A stretch of 64,000 nucleotides of DNA from CAVUPF01 sp963777915 (GTDB taxonomy: Bacteria > Actinomycetota > Thermoleophilia > Solirubrobacterales > 70-9): the NCBI GenBank assembly GCA_963777915.1, contig CAVZSH010000005.1, positions 682,001-746,000 of the forward strand, in the 5' to 3' direction. Shown here piece by piece: positions 1 to 7,705 of the stretch (positions are counted from its first letter, which is position 1; each line of letters opens with the position of its first letter). The translations under genes and the position numbers were made by a program. The notes beneath the pieces are model-generated. The model had not been told where the DNA came from. It made no database searches and saw nothing but the letters and a program-made list of their open reading frames with translations.

Positions 1-297
1 GTCGGCAAGCGCATTGGCCGGACCACCAACAACGTCGCCGAGTACAGGGCGCTGCTGCTCGGCATCGAGCGGGCGGGGGCGCTGGGGGCAAGTGAGCTGG
101 AGCTGGTCGGTGACTCCGAGCTGATCGTCCGCCAGGTAAAGGGCGAATACAAGGTCAAAGACGCGGCGATGCGCGAGCTGCACGCCCAGGTGAAGCGCGC
201 CCTGAAACCCTTTGAGCGCTGGTCGATTCGCCACGTGCCTCGCGGGGAGAATGCCGATGCCGACCGTCTCGTAAACGAGGCCCTCGACGGAGGCTAG
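1..297 (+). CDS. RNase HI-like protein, 3' part only
   Basis: The window opens inside this gene; 98 C-terminal residues remain, ending at TAG 295-297. The fold-specific landmarks of RNase HI are visible: NNVAEYRALLLGIERA (the conserved E of helix A), the strand-end Asp in GDSELIVRQVKGEY, and HVPRGENADADRLVNEAL carrying the final catalytic Asp. RNase HI cleaves RNA in RNA:DNA hybrids. The G/DSELIVRQ wording resembles the actinobacterial RNase H domain that is often fused to a phosphatase, but here the protein stops right after the RNase H domain, so no C-terminal fusion exists. The N-terminal strand with the first catalytic Asp is outside the window. Confidence 0.85.
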   Translation, partial: VGKRIGRTTNNVAEYRALLLGIERAGALGASELELVGDSELIVRQVKGEYKVKDAAMRELHAQVKRALKPFERWSIRHVPRGENADADRLVNEALDGG

Positions 298-325
298 TGG
301 CTGTGGTGGGCGGTAAGGTCCTCGA

Positions 326-829
326 GTGGCGGAGCGCAACCCCGAGCCGATCGATCCCAACGTTGACATCGGCCACGTCCATCTCAAGGTCTCCGATGTC
401 GACCGCGCCCTCGATTTCTACTGCGGCGTGCTCGGCTTCGAGCTCCAGCAACGCTACGGCGATGACGCCGCCTTCGTTTCAGCCGGCGGCTATCACCATC
501 ACATCGGACTCAACTCATGGCACTCGAAGGGCGCCTTGCCACCCCCGTCGACCAGCACTGGCCTCTACCACTTCGCGATCCGCTACCCGACCCGTCGTTC
601 CCTAGCCGACGCTCTGCGCCGACTCACCACGGCTGGCGTGCGCCTCGAGGGCGCCTCAGATCACGGCGTCAGCGAGGCGCTTTACCTAAGCGACCCTGAC
701 CACAACGGCATCGAGCTCTACTGGGACCGGCCAAAGGCTGAGTGGCCTGAGCCACAACCCGGCCAAAGGGTCGAGATGTATGTCCGAGAGCTCGACCTTC
801 ACGACCTGCTCGCTGAACTGGGCCGCTGA
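326..829 (+). CDS. VOC / glyoxalase-bleomycin resistance family protein
   Basis: 167 residues starting at GTG 326, 28 bp after the RNase H gene and probably cotranscribed. The N-terminal beta-alpha-beta unit GHVHLKVSDVDRALDFYCGVLGFEL is classic vicinal-oxygen-chelate fold, and a second unit (YHFAIRYPTRRSLADALRRL ... GVSEALYLSDPDHNGIELYWDRP) follows. His in GHVHLKV, His in LYHFAIR and Glu in GIELYWDR are the likely metal ligands. The second half resembles CatE-type catechol 2,3-dioxygenase-like enzymes. The substrate cannot be read from sequence; glyoxalase, dioxygenase and resistance roles all occur in this fold. Confidence 0.85.
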   Translation: MAERNPEPIDPNVDIGHVHLKVSDVDRALDFYCGVLGFELQQRYGDDAAFVSAGGYHHHIGLNSWHSKGALPPPSTSTGLYHFAIRYPTRRSLADALRRLTTAGVRLEGASDHGVSEALYLSDPDHNGIELYWDRPKAEWPEPQPGQRVEMYVRELDLHDLLAELGR

Positions 830-836
830 GAGCCCG

Positions 837-2261
837 CTACAGCGCTGGGGCGACGTCTCTCACGCTTGTCTCGACCGGGTGGCCATGTTGGCGCCAGGTG
901 CCAACGCCCTGACCGACATGGACAATGTCATCGAATCCCTCCCGCTGCAAAATCGAGGCGGCTAGGCCGCTGCGTTTGCCGCCGCGGCAGATCGTCGCGA
1001 TCGGCTGGTCGGGCGACAGCTCGCCGAGCCGCTGCCCCAGGTCGCCATAGGGGATGTGGAGCGATCCAGGGATGTGCTCGACGGCGAACTCGGCCGCATT
1101 GCGCACATCGAGCACCAAAGGAGGATGCGGCGCATCGAGGCGCTCTGCAAGCTGGTTAGGGTCGATCAACTCGATTCGTTGCACCGGCCGGTCCTCTGAG
1201 CGCCAAGCGGTCATCCCGCCCTCGAGGAAGCCCCGTACCTGCAGCCCGACCGCCGCCAGCAGCTCTGCGGCGTTGCGCTCATCGCCGTCGGAGGCGGCGA
1301 TGACGATCAGCTCGGCGTCGCGGGGCGCGACACGTGAGACCTTGGTCGCGAAGCCCGTGTCATAGGCCGAGGTGCTGAGAGCGCCGGCGATGTGGGACTC
1401 GTCGAACTGCTCGTTGGTGCGACCGTCGATCACGATGGCCCCTGCGCTAACAGCAGCCTCGACCTCGTGGGGAGTCAGTGGGGCGGGAGCGCTGAAGCCT
1501 TCGACCAGCGCCCCGCGGTTGAGTGCCACGATGTGCGCGACGTTGGGCGGTCGGTCACCGAGCGTGGCGATCGCATCATCGACGAACTCCTCTTGGCTGG
1601 CGAAGCCAAGTGCCCGGTTGTGGCGGCGCTCGAACCCGATAGTTGAAGAGGTCTTGAGATCGATCCCGGAGCCGCCGCAGAGCGAGCCGCCGAGGTGGCC
1701 TGGCCATACCTCGACCTCGTCGTCCAGCGAAAGCAGCCGCTCATGTAGCGAGCGGAAGATGCTGGCAGCGCCCTCGCGCGGCTCAACCGCCAGGTCGGGG
1801 CGGGCGACGTCACCGACGAACAGCGAGTCGCCGCAAAGCACGGCCCAGGGGTCGCCGCCGCGGCTAGCGTCACGAAGCAGGAAGGAGGTGTGCTCAGGCC
1901 GGTGTCCGGGCGTGTGGATTGCCTCGATCCGAACCTCGCCAAGCTCCAGGCTCCAACCATCGTCGAGCGGCTCGTGCGCATACTCGGCGCCGGCCAGCTC
2001 GTGGACGTGGATAGTGGCTCCGGTGGCCCGCACCAATCTCCCGTGCCCGGAGACGTGGTCGGCATGGTTGTGGGTCTCTAGCAGGTGCTCGATCCGCACA
2101 CCGTGCAGGCGAGCCAGCCGTAGATAGGGATCGATGTCCCACTGGGGATCGACGACTGCCGCGAGCCCCGCGTCGCGGTCGGCGACCAGGTAGGAGGCGC
2201 AGCCAAGGTCCTCGTGGATTATCTGGCGGAAGAGCATCGTCGTTAAAGGGCCGTCGGGCAT
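837..2261 (-). CDS. MBL-fold hydrolase with two rhodanese domains (persulfide dioxygenase-like)
   Basis: 474 residues. Domain order: metallo-beta-lactamase domain (about 9-250) with HNHADH at 64-69, a further metal His in HTPGHRPEH and Asp in CGDSLFVGD; then rhodanese repeat 1 (about 270-360) and rhodanese repeat 2 (about 370-465). The second rhodanese keeps a catalytic Cys loop, CRGGKRSG; in the first the loop reads IAASDGDE with no Cys, so it is probably structural. Family members oxidise glutathione- or other low-molecular-weight persulfides and handle sulfane sulfur in the cytoplasm. Start ATG 2261 is used; an internal ATG at 2237 (MLFRQIIHED) matches the usual family N-terminus and is a real alternative. 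Convergent with the upstream VOC gene, 7 bp apart. Confidence 0.88.
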   Translation of the reverse strand: MPDGPLTTMLFRQIIHEDLGCASYLVADRDAGLAAVVDPQWDIDPYLRLARLHGVRIEHLLETHNHADHVSGHGRLVRATGATIHVHELAGAEYAHEPLDDGWSLELGEVRIEAIHTPGHRPEHTSFLLRDASRGGDPWAVLCGDSLFVGDVARPDLAVEPREGAASIFRSLHERLLSLDDEVEVWPGHLGGSLCGGSGIDLKTSSTIGFERRHNRALGFASQEEFVDDAIATLGDRPPNVAHIVALNRGALVEGFSAPAPLTPHEVEAAVSAGAIVIDGRTNEQFDESHIAGALSTSAYDTGFATKVSRVAPRDAELIVIAASDGDERNAAELLAAVGLQVRGFLEGGMTAWRSEDRPVQRIELIDPNQLAERLDAPHPPLVLDVRNAAEFAVEHIPGSLHIPYGDLGQRLGELSPDQPIATICRGGKRSGLAASILQREGFDDIVHVGQGVGTWRQHGHPVETSVRDVAPAL

Positions 2262-2449
2262 TCAGGCTACAGGGGCGATCAGGCCCCGACGCCTGGACGT
2301 GGATTCGCGGAGGTGAGGAGTCAGCGCGATATCGCGCTCGGTCGGCTCGGCCCCGGGGGACCGCCGGGTTATCGCCGCCCCCGGAGTAAGGCGAATGAGA
2401 TCGCCTAGGCTGGACACGGGCCCCGCGCCCTAATCACTTTGGTCTCTAT

Positions 2450-3364
2450 TCACTCCCCAGGAGACAAAAGGCGATTGCGCAGTTCGGCTGCCCGGCCGGA
2501 GGCCACCGCTCGGCCGGCGCGCCGCGCGTCGAGGTCGACCCCCTGCTCGTAGGCGAGGTCGAGCAGCTCTTGGCGCTCGGTGTCCTCTCGTGCCCAACGC
2601 AGCACCAACCAAAAGAGGACACCGAGCATCACGATCCCGCTCTGGATCATGAGCACCACTCCAGCGAGGCTCTGGTCGGTGATCGGTTGTATCCCATGAG
2701 CTAGGTCGCTGGCGCTATAGAACGGGTAGAGCACCGTGCCCGACCACATAAGGATGTTGGCGAGGCCCATGGTGGAGAAGTGGATGGTCGCGACATAGAC
2801 CGCCTTGGCTCCGTTGCCGAACCACTCCGGCTTGGGGAAGGGGCCGAGCAGAGCCAGCCACATCACGACCCCGGCGGTGATGAAGCTCGCGTGCTCGCAG
2901 AGGTGGACCCCCTCGTGTTCGGCGGCGAGCTGGTAGCAGGGCGGCAGGTGCCAGCCGTACATAACCACCAGCCACAGGATCACGGCCGCGACCGGATGCA
3001 GCAGTACCTGTAGGCGCCTTACTCCCGGCTTGGTCAGGAGCGGCACAAGGACCGGTCCGGTGAGGCCGATCGCCAAAAGCAAAGAGGCCTCGTCGAAGAG
3101 GATCGTGTGCTGAATCATGTGACCAAAGACGAAGTCGTCGGCCAGCGAGTCGATCGGGCCGACCGTTGCCAACACGATCATCGCCATGCCGCAGGCAAAG
3201 CTCGCCTGGCGCACGATGCTGGGCTGACGGCCCTGTTCGCGCAGTTTCCCGACCCGCACAAAGTAGGCGACGCCGATCAGCATCGGTAGCGTGATCGAGG
3301 TCACCGTGGCCCATTCGAAGCTCAGGTCGGGGGTCAACTTCCAAAAAAAAGCAAGCGGAATCAT
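2450..3364 (-). CDS. CtaG-type cytochrome c oxidase assembly membrane protein
   Basis: 304 residues, start ATG 3364. Hydrophobic profile with about seven transmembrane segments, beginning TLPMLIGVAYFV, then ASFACGMAMIVLATVGP, HMIQHTILFDEASLLLAIGL and so on. The HMIQHTILF stretch, paired His and the WHLPP(C) region are characteristic of the caa3_CtaG family (found in Bacillus CtaG), which helps assemble heme-copper oxidases, probably by copper handling. The C-terminal 60 residues are hydrophilic (RWAREDTERQELLDLAYEQG) and cytoplasmic. Its neighbour on the same strand encodes a SCO copper chaperone, which supports a role in building CuA oxidase. No oxidase subunits lie in the window. Confidence 0.85.
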   Translation of the reverse strand: MIPLAFFWKLTPDLSFEWATVTSITLPMLIGVAYFVRVGKLREQGRQPSIVRQASFACGMAMIVLATVGPIDSLADDFVFGHMIQHTILFDEASLLLAIGLTGPVLVPLLTKPGVRRLQVLLHPVAAVILWLVVMYGWHLPPCYQLAAEHEGVHLCEHASFITAGVVMWLALLGPFPKPEWFGNGAKAVYVATIHFSTMGLANILMWSGTVLYPFYSASDLAHGIQPITDQSLAGVVLMIQSGIVMLGVLFWLVLRWAREDTERQELLDLAYEQGVDLDARRAGRAVASGRAAELRNRLLSPGE

Positions 3365-3469
3365 GCGACTTCGGGGAGAGACTCGAAGTCGGCTTTTCGG
3401 CTAAGCCATACGAACATCGGCCGGCATCCTACTCTCGTGACTCAGATCGACCCGCCTCGGCCGGCGCTC

Positions 3470-4261
3470 CTAGCCAAGGTTGACGGGCAGGCTTTGATGT
3501 AGCAGGAGCCCCAGCGCCCCAAGCACGTCCGCGGGCGTCCAATCCGGCTGGGGCGGGCGCTTGAGGTGGTACAGCCCTAGGCCGCTGAGGAAGTGATAGA
3601 TCCTGGGGTTGAGATGCCCATGGAAGTCCGGCGCGGCACTCTGGACGACTCGCTCGGCGCCGGCTGGGTCGATGACGAAGTAGTTGTCGGAGTGATTGAT
3701 GTCATAGGTGAGCGGCTTGCCGGTCCACCAGTCAATGGATGGGGGCTTGCCCTCGGGCACTTTTTCGTAGGTGAAGCCGAAGAACTTGGAAAGCTCAGCG
3801 AGCTCATTTGGAGACTCGGTGACGAGCTGATACCGGACGCCGGTCAGCTTCGCATAGGCCGCTAGGCGAGCCGGGGTATCGCGCTTGGGGTCTACCGACA
3901 GCTCGACGATCTGCACCTTTGACGCTGCATGATCGGCGCGCAGCGACTGTTCGACCTGCACCAAGTTGCCGGTCGTCAACGGACAGATGTCGCTGCACAG
4001 CGTCAGGAACGGAACCAGCACCATGGTCTTGCCGGGCCAGGAGGCTAGGTCGACCCTCTGGTCGTGCTGATTGGTAAGCGGGAGTCGGCGGAGCCTGCTC
4101 GGCACCTGCTGGTCGATCACGGTTCCGTACGAGGGTGGGCTTGAGGATCCTGATGCCGAACTGGACGACTGCGAGAGGATCACCAACGCGATCACGGCGG
4201 CGACAAGCAAGGCCGCGGCACCCACCAGCGACAACACGAGTGCCGGCGATCGCCTGCTCAA
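3470..4261 (-). CDS. SCO1/SenC family copper chaperone
   Basis: 263 residues, TTG start at 4261. N-terminal membrane anchor at about 8-30 (ALVLSLVGAAALLVAAVIAL) followed by a Ser-rich linker, then a thioredoxin-like SCO domain. The copper-binding Cys pair is C89 and C93 in TLCSDICPLTTGN, and the conserved distal His lies in INHSDNYFVID. SCO proteins deliver copper to the CuA centre of cytochrome c oxidase at the outer face of the membrane. It lies upstream of, and is codirectional with, the ctaG-like gene (105 bp gap), fitting a small oxidase-maturation unit. The family identity is clear; the TTG start is chosen because it gives a complete signal anchor. Confidence 0.9.
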   Translation of the reverse strand: MSRRSPALVLSLVGAAALLVAAVIALVILSQSSSSASGSSSPPSYGTVIDQQVPSRLRRLPLTNQHDQRVDLASWPGKTMVLVPFLTLCSDICPLTTGNLVQVEQSLRADHAASKVQIVELSVDPKRDTPARLAAYAKLTGVRYQLVTESPNELAELSKFFGFTYEKVPEGKPPSIDWWTGKPLTYDINHSDNYFVIDPAGAERVVQSAAPDFHGHLNPRIYHFLSGLGLYHLKRPPQPDWTPADVLGALGLLLHQSLPVNLG

Positions 4262-4797
4262 CGCCCTACCGAGTCTGTTGCCGCGATTTTCCTATTCATC
4301 GGTCGACCGCCCGTTCAGCGTCGATCTTGTATGCGTCGCCGAAGACGTCCCGATCCGCCGTCAGCGATCGAGTGGCTCGCGGCGTCTGCCCGCATAAATT
4401 CGAGGCTACCACCGCCTGTATATGAGGCGCCTCGTCGCCCGGGCCCAGCCCCTTGATTTCTCGTATTGGCCGATTGGAGGCCGGTGCCCGCTCACCAGCC
4501 ATTGCGTGCTCCGCTGTATCGAACCCGATCGGCAGCGGGCCGCCTCGAGTTTTGACTTCACCGAGGAGCGGACGCGGGTATTCAGCTTCCAGGGCGAGGA
4601 GTTCCTCACGATCAGGTGGTCGATGGAAGATGAGCCGCCGATTGCACAGCCAGAGCCAAGGAGTTCGCCAACCGGCTCGCATGGGTGATCGGCTGGCCGT
4701 TGGTGCCAACCGACCGCGCTTAATTCCTAAGTAGCCTCGGCGGGGACCCCAGAGCGCAGGGGTCGGCCGGATCTGGCAGCGGTGATAGCTTGCCGCC
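4262..4797. other. 536-bp stretch without a convincing gene
   Basis: Reading frames exist on both strands (for example a minus-strand frame over 4296-4952 and a plus frame over 4422-4688). None has a ribosome-binding site, a recognisable domain or a natural amino-acid composition, and they overlap one another. The stretch lies between divergently transcribed genes (SCO gene leftwards, 4798 gene rightwards), so promoters for both should be here, but I could not pick out convincing -35/-10 pairs. Confidence 0.5.
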
Positions 4798-5409
4798 GTG
4801 CTGACGGCCTGGGGTAGGCGACGTTGGTGGCTCTTAGGAATCGTCGTCGTGCTGTCCTTGGCTGGCGCGGCAGCGGTTCGATACCTCAACCGACCCGCGG
4901 GGAGCGCCGTCATTAAGTTGGGCCGTCCGGCGCACCACGAAGTGCAGATCAAATGCTCCCTCTACAAATACGGCAACAGCGTCCGGCTGACGCTCGAAGG
5001 TACCGGCGCCGAAGGGGAATGCAGGAGGTTCGCGCAGCGGTTGTCGGGTCAGGGGCACGGCGACTGGGTCAGCGGAGCGCCGCCGTTGGAGCAAGGGCTC
5101 GAACTGGTTTGCGCTCTGACCAGGTCGAAGGGCTCGATTACTGCCGTCGTCGAGGACACGGGGGGGACCGCCAAGCTCGGCTCCAAGATATGCGGCAACC
5201 TTTCGCATCGGGGCTGGACTACCGACACGAACCCACCTGCCGAAGGCCCGCAAGAGCAGGAATACAACGCAGCTAATCACGAGGAAAAAGAGCGCGAAAC
5301 CCACCTGCGCGAAGGGAGTAGCAAAAACCGGCATGAGGCCCATCTGGAGTGCCTCCAAAGTGCTTCTACCCCGGCTGACCTCCAGAAATGCGCTGCACGG
5401 TTCAAGTAG
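4798..5409 (+). CDS. Membrane-anchored protein of unknown function
   Basis: 203 residues from GTG 4798. A positively charged N-terminus (GRRRWW) precedes one hydrophobic segment (LLGIVVVLSLAGAAAVRYL, about 11-29), so the protein is probably anchored with the rest outside. Four Cys lie in the first 135 residues (KCSLYK, GECRRF, LVCALT, KICGNL), which could form two disulfides. The C-terminal 60 residues are charged (AANHEEKERETHLREGSSKN) and end in HLECLQSASTPADLQKC, adding two more Cys. I do not recognise a family. It ends 58 bp before tRNA-Gly. A long minus-strand frame across the same DNA is taken as antisense shadow because the plus frame has the signal-anchor architecture. Confidence 0.6.
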   Translation: MLTAWGRRRWWLLGIVVVLSLAGAAAVRYLNRPAGSAVIKLGRPAHHEVQIKCSLYKYGNSVRLTLEGTGAEGECRRFAQRLSGQGHGDWVSGAPPLEQGLELVCALTRSKGSITAVVEDTGGTAKLGSKICGNLSHRGWTTDTNPPAEGPQEQEYNAANHEEKERETHLREGSSKNRHEAHLECLQSASTPADLQKCAARFK

Positions 5410-5467
5410 CGTCAGTGCCCAAGCCCAACGCAGGAAACCGCAGCCCCAAGCTAGAATCACGCCCTGT

Positions 5468-5541
5468 GCGGCTGTAGCTCAGTTGGCTAGAGCGTCTGCT
5501 TGCCATGCAGAAGGTCGAGGGTTCGAATCCCTTCAGCCGCT
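5468..5541 (+). tRNA. tRNA-Gly (anticodon GCC)
   Basis: Full cloverleaf: acceptor GCGGCTG pairs with CAGCCGC (5534-5540), discriminator T5541; D stem GCTC/GAGC; anticodon stem TCTGC/GCAGA around loop TTGCCAT, giving anticodon GCC; T arm GAGGG-TTCGAAT-CCCTT. CCA is not encoded. A run of six T follows the gene. The 3' half is the integration target of the adjacent island: it is repeated at 20328-20370. Confidence 0.97.
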
Positions 5542-5542
5542 T
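5500..5542 (+). repeat. attL: tRNA-Gly 3' end, repeated at 20328-20370
   Basis: 43 bp from the anticodon loop to two bases past the tRNA end. Compared with 20328-20370 it differs at only three positions, and two of these are the two sides of one T-stem pair (A-T here, T-A there). Tyrosine recombinases commonly integrate at tRNA 3' ends and rebuild the tRNA, which is the pattern here: intact tRNA, then the integrase gene 378 bp downstream. Confidence 0.85.
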
Positions 5543-5918
5543 TTTTCCCTGCAAATCAACGCCTTCCATCAAGACTACGAATCTTTGGATGGGGCGTTAT
5601 TCGACCGCGTCCGAGGCACTCAACGCCCGAACCACATGCGCCTTCTTCGCCGTTTTTTGGCACTGGTGCCCAAAAACGGGCGATTGAGAGGATCGGCGTC
5701 GACGTTGAGGGAGCGTTTGCGTCCCGCGCAGTAGGTCAAGGGTTTGATTTCTTGGTCGCTTCGCGGCGCGTAGGCCTCGGCCTCTCTCGCAATCGGAGAC
5801 GGAGCCGCTGAGCTCGATTCGCTTCCGGGCATGTCGGAGCCACCGTCGAAAGGCAAGCGAAAAAGGAGGCTTGGGAAGTGCGATCTCCTCGCGTCAATGA
5901 CCGCCCGCGCGGCACAAC
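5543..5918. other. Non-coding stretch between tRNA-Gly and integrase, with a hairpin
   Basis: 376 bp with no supportable gene. It contains an imperfect hairpin at 5651-5678 (arms CGTTTTTTGGCA and TGCCCAAAAACG, loop CTGG, one mismatch). The position, between the attachment site and the recombinase gene, is where integrase arm-binding sites usually lie. No obvious tandem arm repeats were seen on this side. Confidence 0.5.
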
Positions 5919-7559
5919 GTGGCCATGATCACCAGCAAGGAAGGCGAGGTGCTCGTGCGCGAGCGGAAACGCGGCCACGTCTACGCGCTTCGCTTCCGAG
6001 CCTACGGCAAGCGACGCTACCTCACGCTCGGCTACGCGTGCGAAGGTTGGACCTGGCGCAGGGCCAACGAGGAACTGAAGAACACCATGGCCGACGTCCG
6101 CCGACGACGCTGGGTACCCCCGTATGGCATGCGATGTCGTGGCAGAAACCCGAAGCCGACTGAGGTGCCGTTCTTCGGACCCTTCGCCGTCAATCTCACC
6201 GCCTCCCGCGAGGGACAGGTCGCCGAGAAGACGACCACCCACGAACGATGGGCGCTGGGCCACCTGGTGCCGTTCTTCGGCGATTGGGCGATCAACGAGA
6301 TCGACGTCGAGGGGGTCGATGACTACCGCGCGTTCAAGGTGAAGGAGTCCGAGGCCCGCGCGCGAGCGATCGAGCGGGGCAAGCCGCAGCGGAACGCTCA
6401 CGGACAGACCCTGCGGCCGCTCTCAGCCGGGTCGATCAACAGGACGATTGACCACCTGCAGTGGGTGCTCTCGATCGCGGAGGAATACCGGCGCTTCGGC
6501 GTTATGGGGAACGCGGCACAAGGTAGGCGTCGGCGTCTGCCCGAGCGTCGCTCAGCTCCCGCCTACATCGACAACGCCGCCCAGATCGAAGCGATGCTCG
6601 AGGCGGCGGCCGAACTCGATCGCGACCCCCGTAAAAAACTCAGCGAACGCCAGGCGATCGTTGCCGCCTTTCTTTTCTCCGGCCCGCGAGCGCACGAGCT
6701 TTGCAACCTCCTCTGGCGCGACGTCGACCTCGCCGGGGTCCGCATCTTCGTGGGCCGCTCGAAGACCGCCGCGGGTCTGCGTGAAATCAAGATCCAACCG
6801 ATCCTCCGTGACATCCTCGCCGCTTATAAAGCTCTCGCTTACCGCGGCGATTCCGACGAGCTTGTATTCCCGACGCTCACCGGCGGCCATCGCGATTCCG
6901 ACGGTCTGCGCAGCACCGTTCTTGCCCCGGTCCTAAAGCGCGCCGATGAACTGTTGGTGCGCCGCGGCCTGGTGCCGCTGCCGAAGGCCCTTACCACTCA
7001 CAAATTGCGCCACGCCTTCGCCTCGATTCTGGTCGCTCTCGGCGAGGACCCGATCTCGGTGATGCGCCAGATCGGCCACGCCGACCCCGCCTTCACGCTG
7101 CGCGTCTACACCCACCTGATGAGCCGCGATCAAGATGATCGCGAGCGGCTGCGGGCTCTGGTGCGAGGCGAGCGGGTGATCGCCCACCCAGCGCCAGAGC
7201 CCCAGCCGGTCCAGCTCTCCGAATACGAGGCTCCGATCCTCTGTGCGCTGGCCGAGCGAGGTGGGCGAGCGGCGCGGCGGGAGATCCTGGCCGCGGTCGG
7301 CGAGGCGATGTCCGCGCGGCACGGCGCGGCTGACCTTGAGCAGTTGCCGAGCGGTGAACCCCGCTGGCAGCCGCGCCTAAACAAGGCCCGGATGCGGCTC
7401 GTCAACCGAGGTTGGCTTGAGACCAACCCCTGGAGGGGTGAGTGGGAGTTGACCGAGCGCGGCTGGGCGAAGGCGCGTCGCGACGGGGCTCGAGGCGAGC
7501 GGCACCGAACGGAGGCCCAGGTCGAGGCCACCGAGACCGAGATGGCGGCCGCGGCGTGA
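5919..7559 (+). CDS. Tyrosine recombinase (island integrase) with C-terminal Mrr-N-like winged helix
   Basis: 546 residues from GTG 5919 (an in-frame ATG at 5925 is equally possible). Residues 85-200 form a SAM-like core-binding domain; 215-410 form the catalytic domain with a full set of residues: R257 (FSGPRAHEL), K282 (GRSKTAAGL), H361 and R364 (HKLRHAFASI), H387 (IGHADP) and nucleophile Y397 (RVYTHLM). Residues 434-520 are extra: SEYEAPILCALAERGGRA ... RGEWELTERGWAKARR has the pattern of the Mrr N-terminal winged helix, usually found in type IV restriction proteins. The gene lies next to tRNA-Gly, its presumed target. The fused helix could aid DNA-site recognition or regulation; that part is inference. 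Confidence 0.88.
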   Translation: MAMITSKEGEVLVRERKRGHVYALRFRAYGKRRYLTLGYACEGWTWRRANEELKNTMADVRRRRWVPPYGMRCRGRNPKPTEVPFFGPFAVNLTASREGQVAEKTTTHERWALGHLVPFFGDWAINEIDVEGVDDYRAFKVKESEARARAIERGKPQRNAHGQTLRPLSAGSINRTIDHLQWVLSIAEEYRRFGVMGNAAQGRRRRLPERRSAPAYIDNAAQIEAMLEAAAELDRDPRKKLSERQAIVAAFLFSGPRAHELCNLLWRDVDLAGVRIFVGRSKTAAGLREIKIQPILRDILAAYKALAYRGDSDELVFPTLTGGHRDSDGLRSTVLAPVLKRADELLVRRGLVPLPKALTTHKLRHAFASILVALGEDPISVMRQIGHADPAFTLRVYTHLMSRDQDDRERLRALVRGERVIAHPAPEPQPVQLSEYEAPILCALAERGGRAARREILAAVGEAMSARHGAADLEQLPSGEPRWQPRLNKARMRLVNRGWLETNPWRGEWELTERGWAKARRDGARGERHRTEAQVEATETEMAAAA

Positions 7560-7705
7560 CCGTGCCGATCTTGGCATCGTGGTCACGAGCACGATCACGA
7601 GGCGCCCACGGGCGATGGGAGGGCCACCATCACCACTCCGAAGACTGTTCCTGATAGAACCGCGGGATTCCGAGCAAAGGCGAATAGCGGCCCAGGAGGT
7701 CGGCG

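Noticed and set aside
4296..4952. 218-codon minus-strand frame before the SCO gene
   Set aside because: Overlaps the 4798 gene, lacks a ribosome site and shows no family; not strong enough to list as a gene.
5651..5678. Third member of the leuA-flanking hairpin family
   Set aside because: It shares only GGCA/TGCC with the hairpins at 16609 and 18642; the arms are otherwise different.
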